Source: Scleroderma bovista
Taxonomy: Eukaryota; Basidiomycota; Agaricomycetes; Boletales; Sclerodermataceae
Reading direction: 5' to 3'
Length of the DNA stretch: 17,503 bases
NCBI GenBank assembly: GCA_037178675.1
Contig: JAYMGJ010000070.1
Span: forward strand, 1-17,503
The stretch's first letter is position 1. Every line of letters begins with the position of its first letter. Of the stretch, positions 16,918-17,503 are shown in pieces. The translations under genes and the position numbers were made by a program. The notes beneath the pieces are model-generated. The model saw nothing but the letters and a program-made list of their open reading frames with translations. It ran no database searches and was not told the DNA's origin.

Positions 16918-17503
16918 ATGGCAGACATGGATACGGCACCCACTGGGCAACCCACTGTATCGAGAGAAAAGGTTGATTGGCCAGTATTTATCGAGTACTT
17001 GTACTCATGGAGCGCTTCAGACAGCACCCTTTCTCATTCGCACATTCGTCGGGGACGTTTCACAGACTGTCGTTGTTCGAAGAAGGCGCGCTTCCAACCA
17101 CCGATGAACAACAGATTTTCGCCTGGTATTTTACTAGGTCCACAGTGCTCACGATTACTTATAATTCATTGCAGGAAAGAGGCGACATTGCAAGAGGTCC
17201 TGTCAACCCTGCGGCCCAAGGAGAGGCTGCTCCAAACAAGGTAGTCCCCGGTGCAAATGGATGGAGGGGTGGGCCACCTGGACGTACTGTGGATGCAGGA
17301 TGGGGCTCACGTGCTTCAGCTGGTCGGGGAGGAGGCCACTGGCGGGGCGAGTCTAATCCATCTCCTCCGAGTGGTCGCGGTCGTAGTGGCCGAGGCGATT
17401 TTGCGGACAGAGATCGTGATTTTGATCGCACTCGAGAGCCTGAGAGGCGCGTCCTACTTTCGAGGAGAGATTCTTCATCTGGTTCTAGATCACGAAACCC
17501 ACC
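16918..17503 (+). pseudogene. SAP18: SAP18 pseudogene, copy C (cut by window end)
   Basis: Start MADMDTAPTGQPTVSREK at 16918, without copy A's 12-bp loss. Intron 1 begins at 16972. The same 5-bp deletion (near 17050) and the same 313-bp exon 3 deletion (CCTGCG joined to GCCCAAGG, about 17210) as copy A remove most of the SAP18 fold. An open frame from the ATG at 17007 reads through intron 2 into the Arg/Gly tail and is still open at the last base of the window. The upstream region is separated from the divergent exon block by the CACTG transposon, which ends 107 bp before the start codon and could have removed upstream control sites. Confidence 0.8.

Larger units (their letters stand above)
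13870..17503 (+). repeat. Segmental duplication, copy C (cut by window end)
   Basis: Begins GTTTTCCTCGTATTAGATAG, sharing with copy A a slightly longer left edge than B does. It is interrupted by a 1756-bp transposon at 15056-16811. In the SAP18 part it differs from copy A by a single substitution over about 545 bp plus one 12-bp indel, so A and C separated very recently. The gag end of the unit lies beyond the window. Confidence 0.85.

Overview
The window looks like repeat-rich nuclear DNA of a filamentous basidiomycete, most likely a wood-decay or mushroom-forming Agaricomycete. The pointers are very short GT-AG introns (49-60 bp) with CTAAT-type branch sites, a SAP18 gene with a fungal-style Arg/Gly-rich tail, an APE-type non-LTR retrotransposon, solo LTRs starting TGTAAGG and ending CCCTACA, Ty3/gypsy gag fossils, and a CACTG-ended DNA transposon. 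The species cannot be named from the sequence alone. No rRNA, tRNA or CRISPR array was found.

Layout. Positions 1-2148 (minus) carry the first 716 codons of a LINE open reading frame: an AP-like endonuclease followed by the start of a reverse transcriptase that runs off the left edge. A 873-bp terminal-inverted-repeat element with TA target duplications (2156-3028, pogo/Tc1-mariner-like, non-autonomous) sits a few bases upstream of its start codon. 3033-4040 holds no recognisable gene. 4041-4630 is an inverted-repeat-bounded block filled with degenerate short repeats.

The rest is dominated by three direct copies of one segment of about 3 kb: A (about 4728-8046), B (about 9796-12857) and C (about 13870 to beyond 17503). 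Each copy has, in order: a conserved promoter; a two-exon gene (+) with a duplicated His/Ile-rich N-terminal repeat and three C2H2/C2HC zinc fingers; a conserved exon-like stretch on the minus strand; a SAP18 gene (+) divergent from it; and, in A and B, a dead Ty3/gypsy gag fragment (-). Decay is complementary. B keeps the only intact SAP18 but has a zinc-finger gene stopped before finger 3. C keeps the best zinc-finger gene. A and C share the same 5-bp and 313-bp deletions in SAP18 and are almost identical there.

Later insertions decorate the copies: a 486-bp solo LTR in A (4-bp duplication GGTA), a 571-bp solo LTR between A and B (GGCG), and a 1756-bp CACTA/Chapaev-like element in C. Copy A provides the empty site for that last insertion, which fixes a TCTT target duplication. 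The spacers 8047-8436, 9008-9795 and 12858-13869 show no gene.

The window is best read as a transposon-battered segmental duplication, in which a chromatin-cofactor gene (SAP18) and a zinc-finger gene travelled together and then lost function in different copies.
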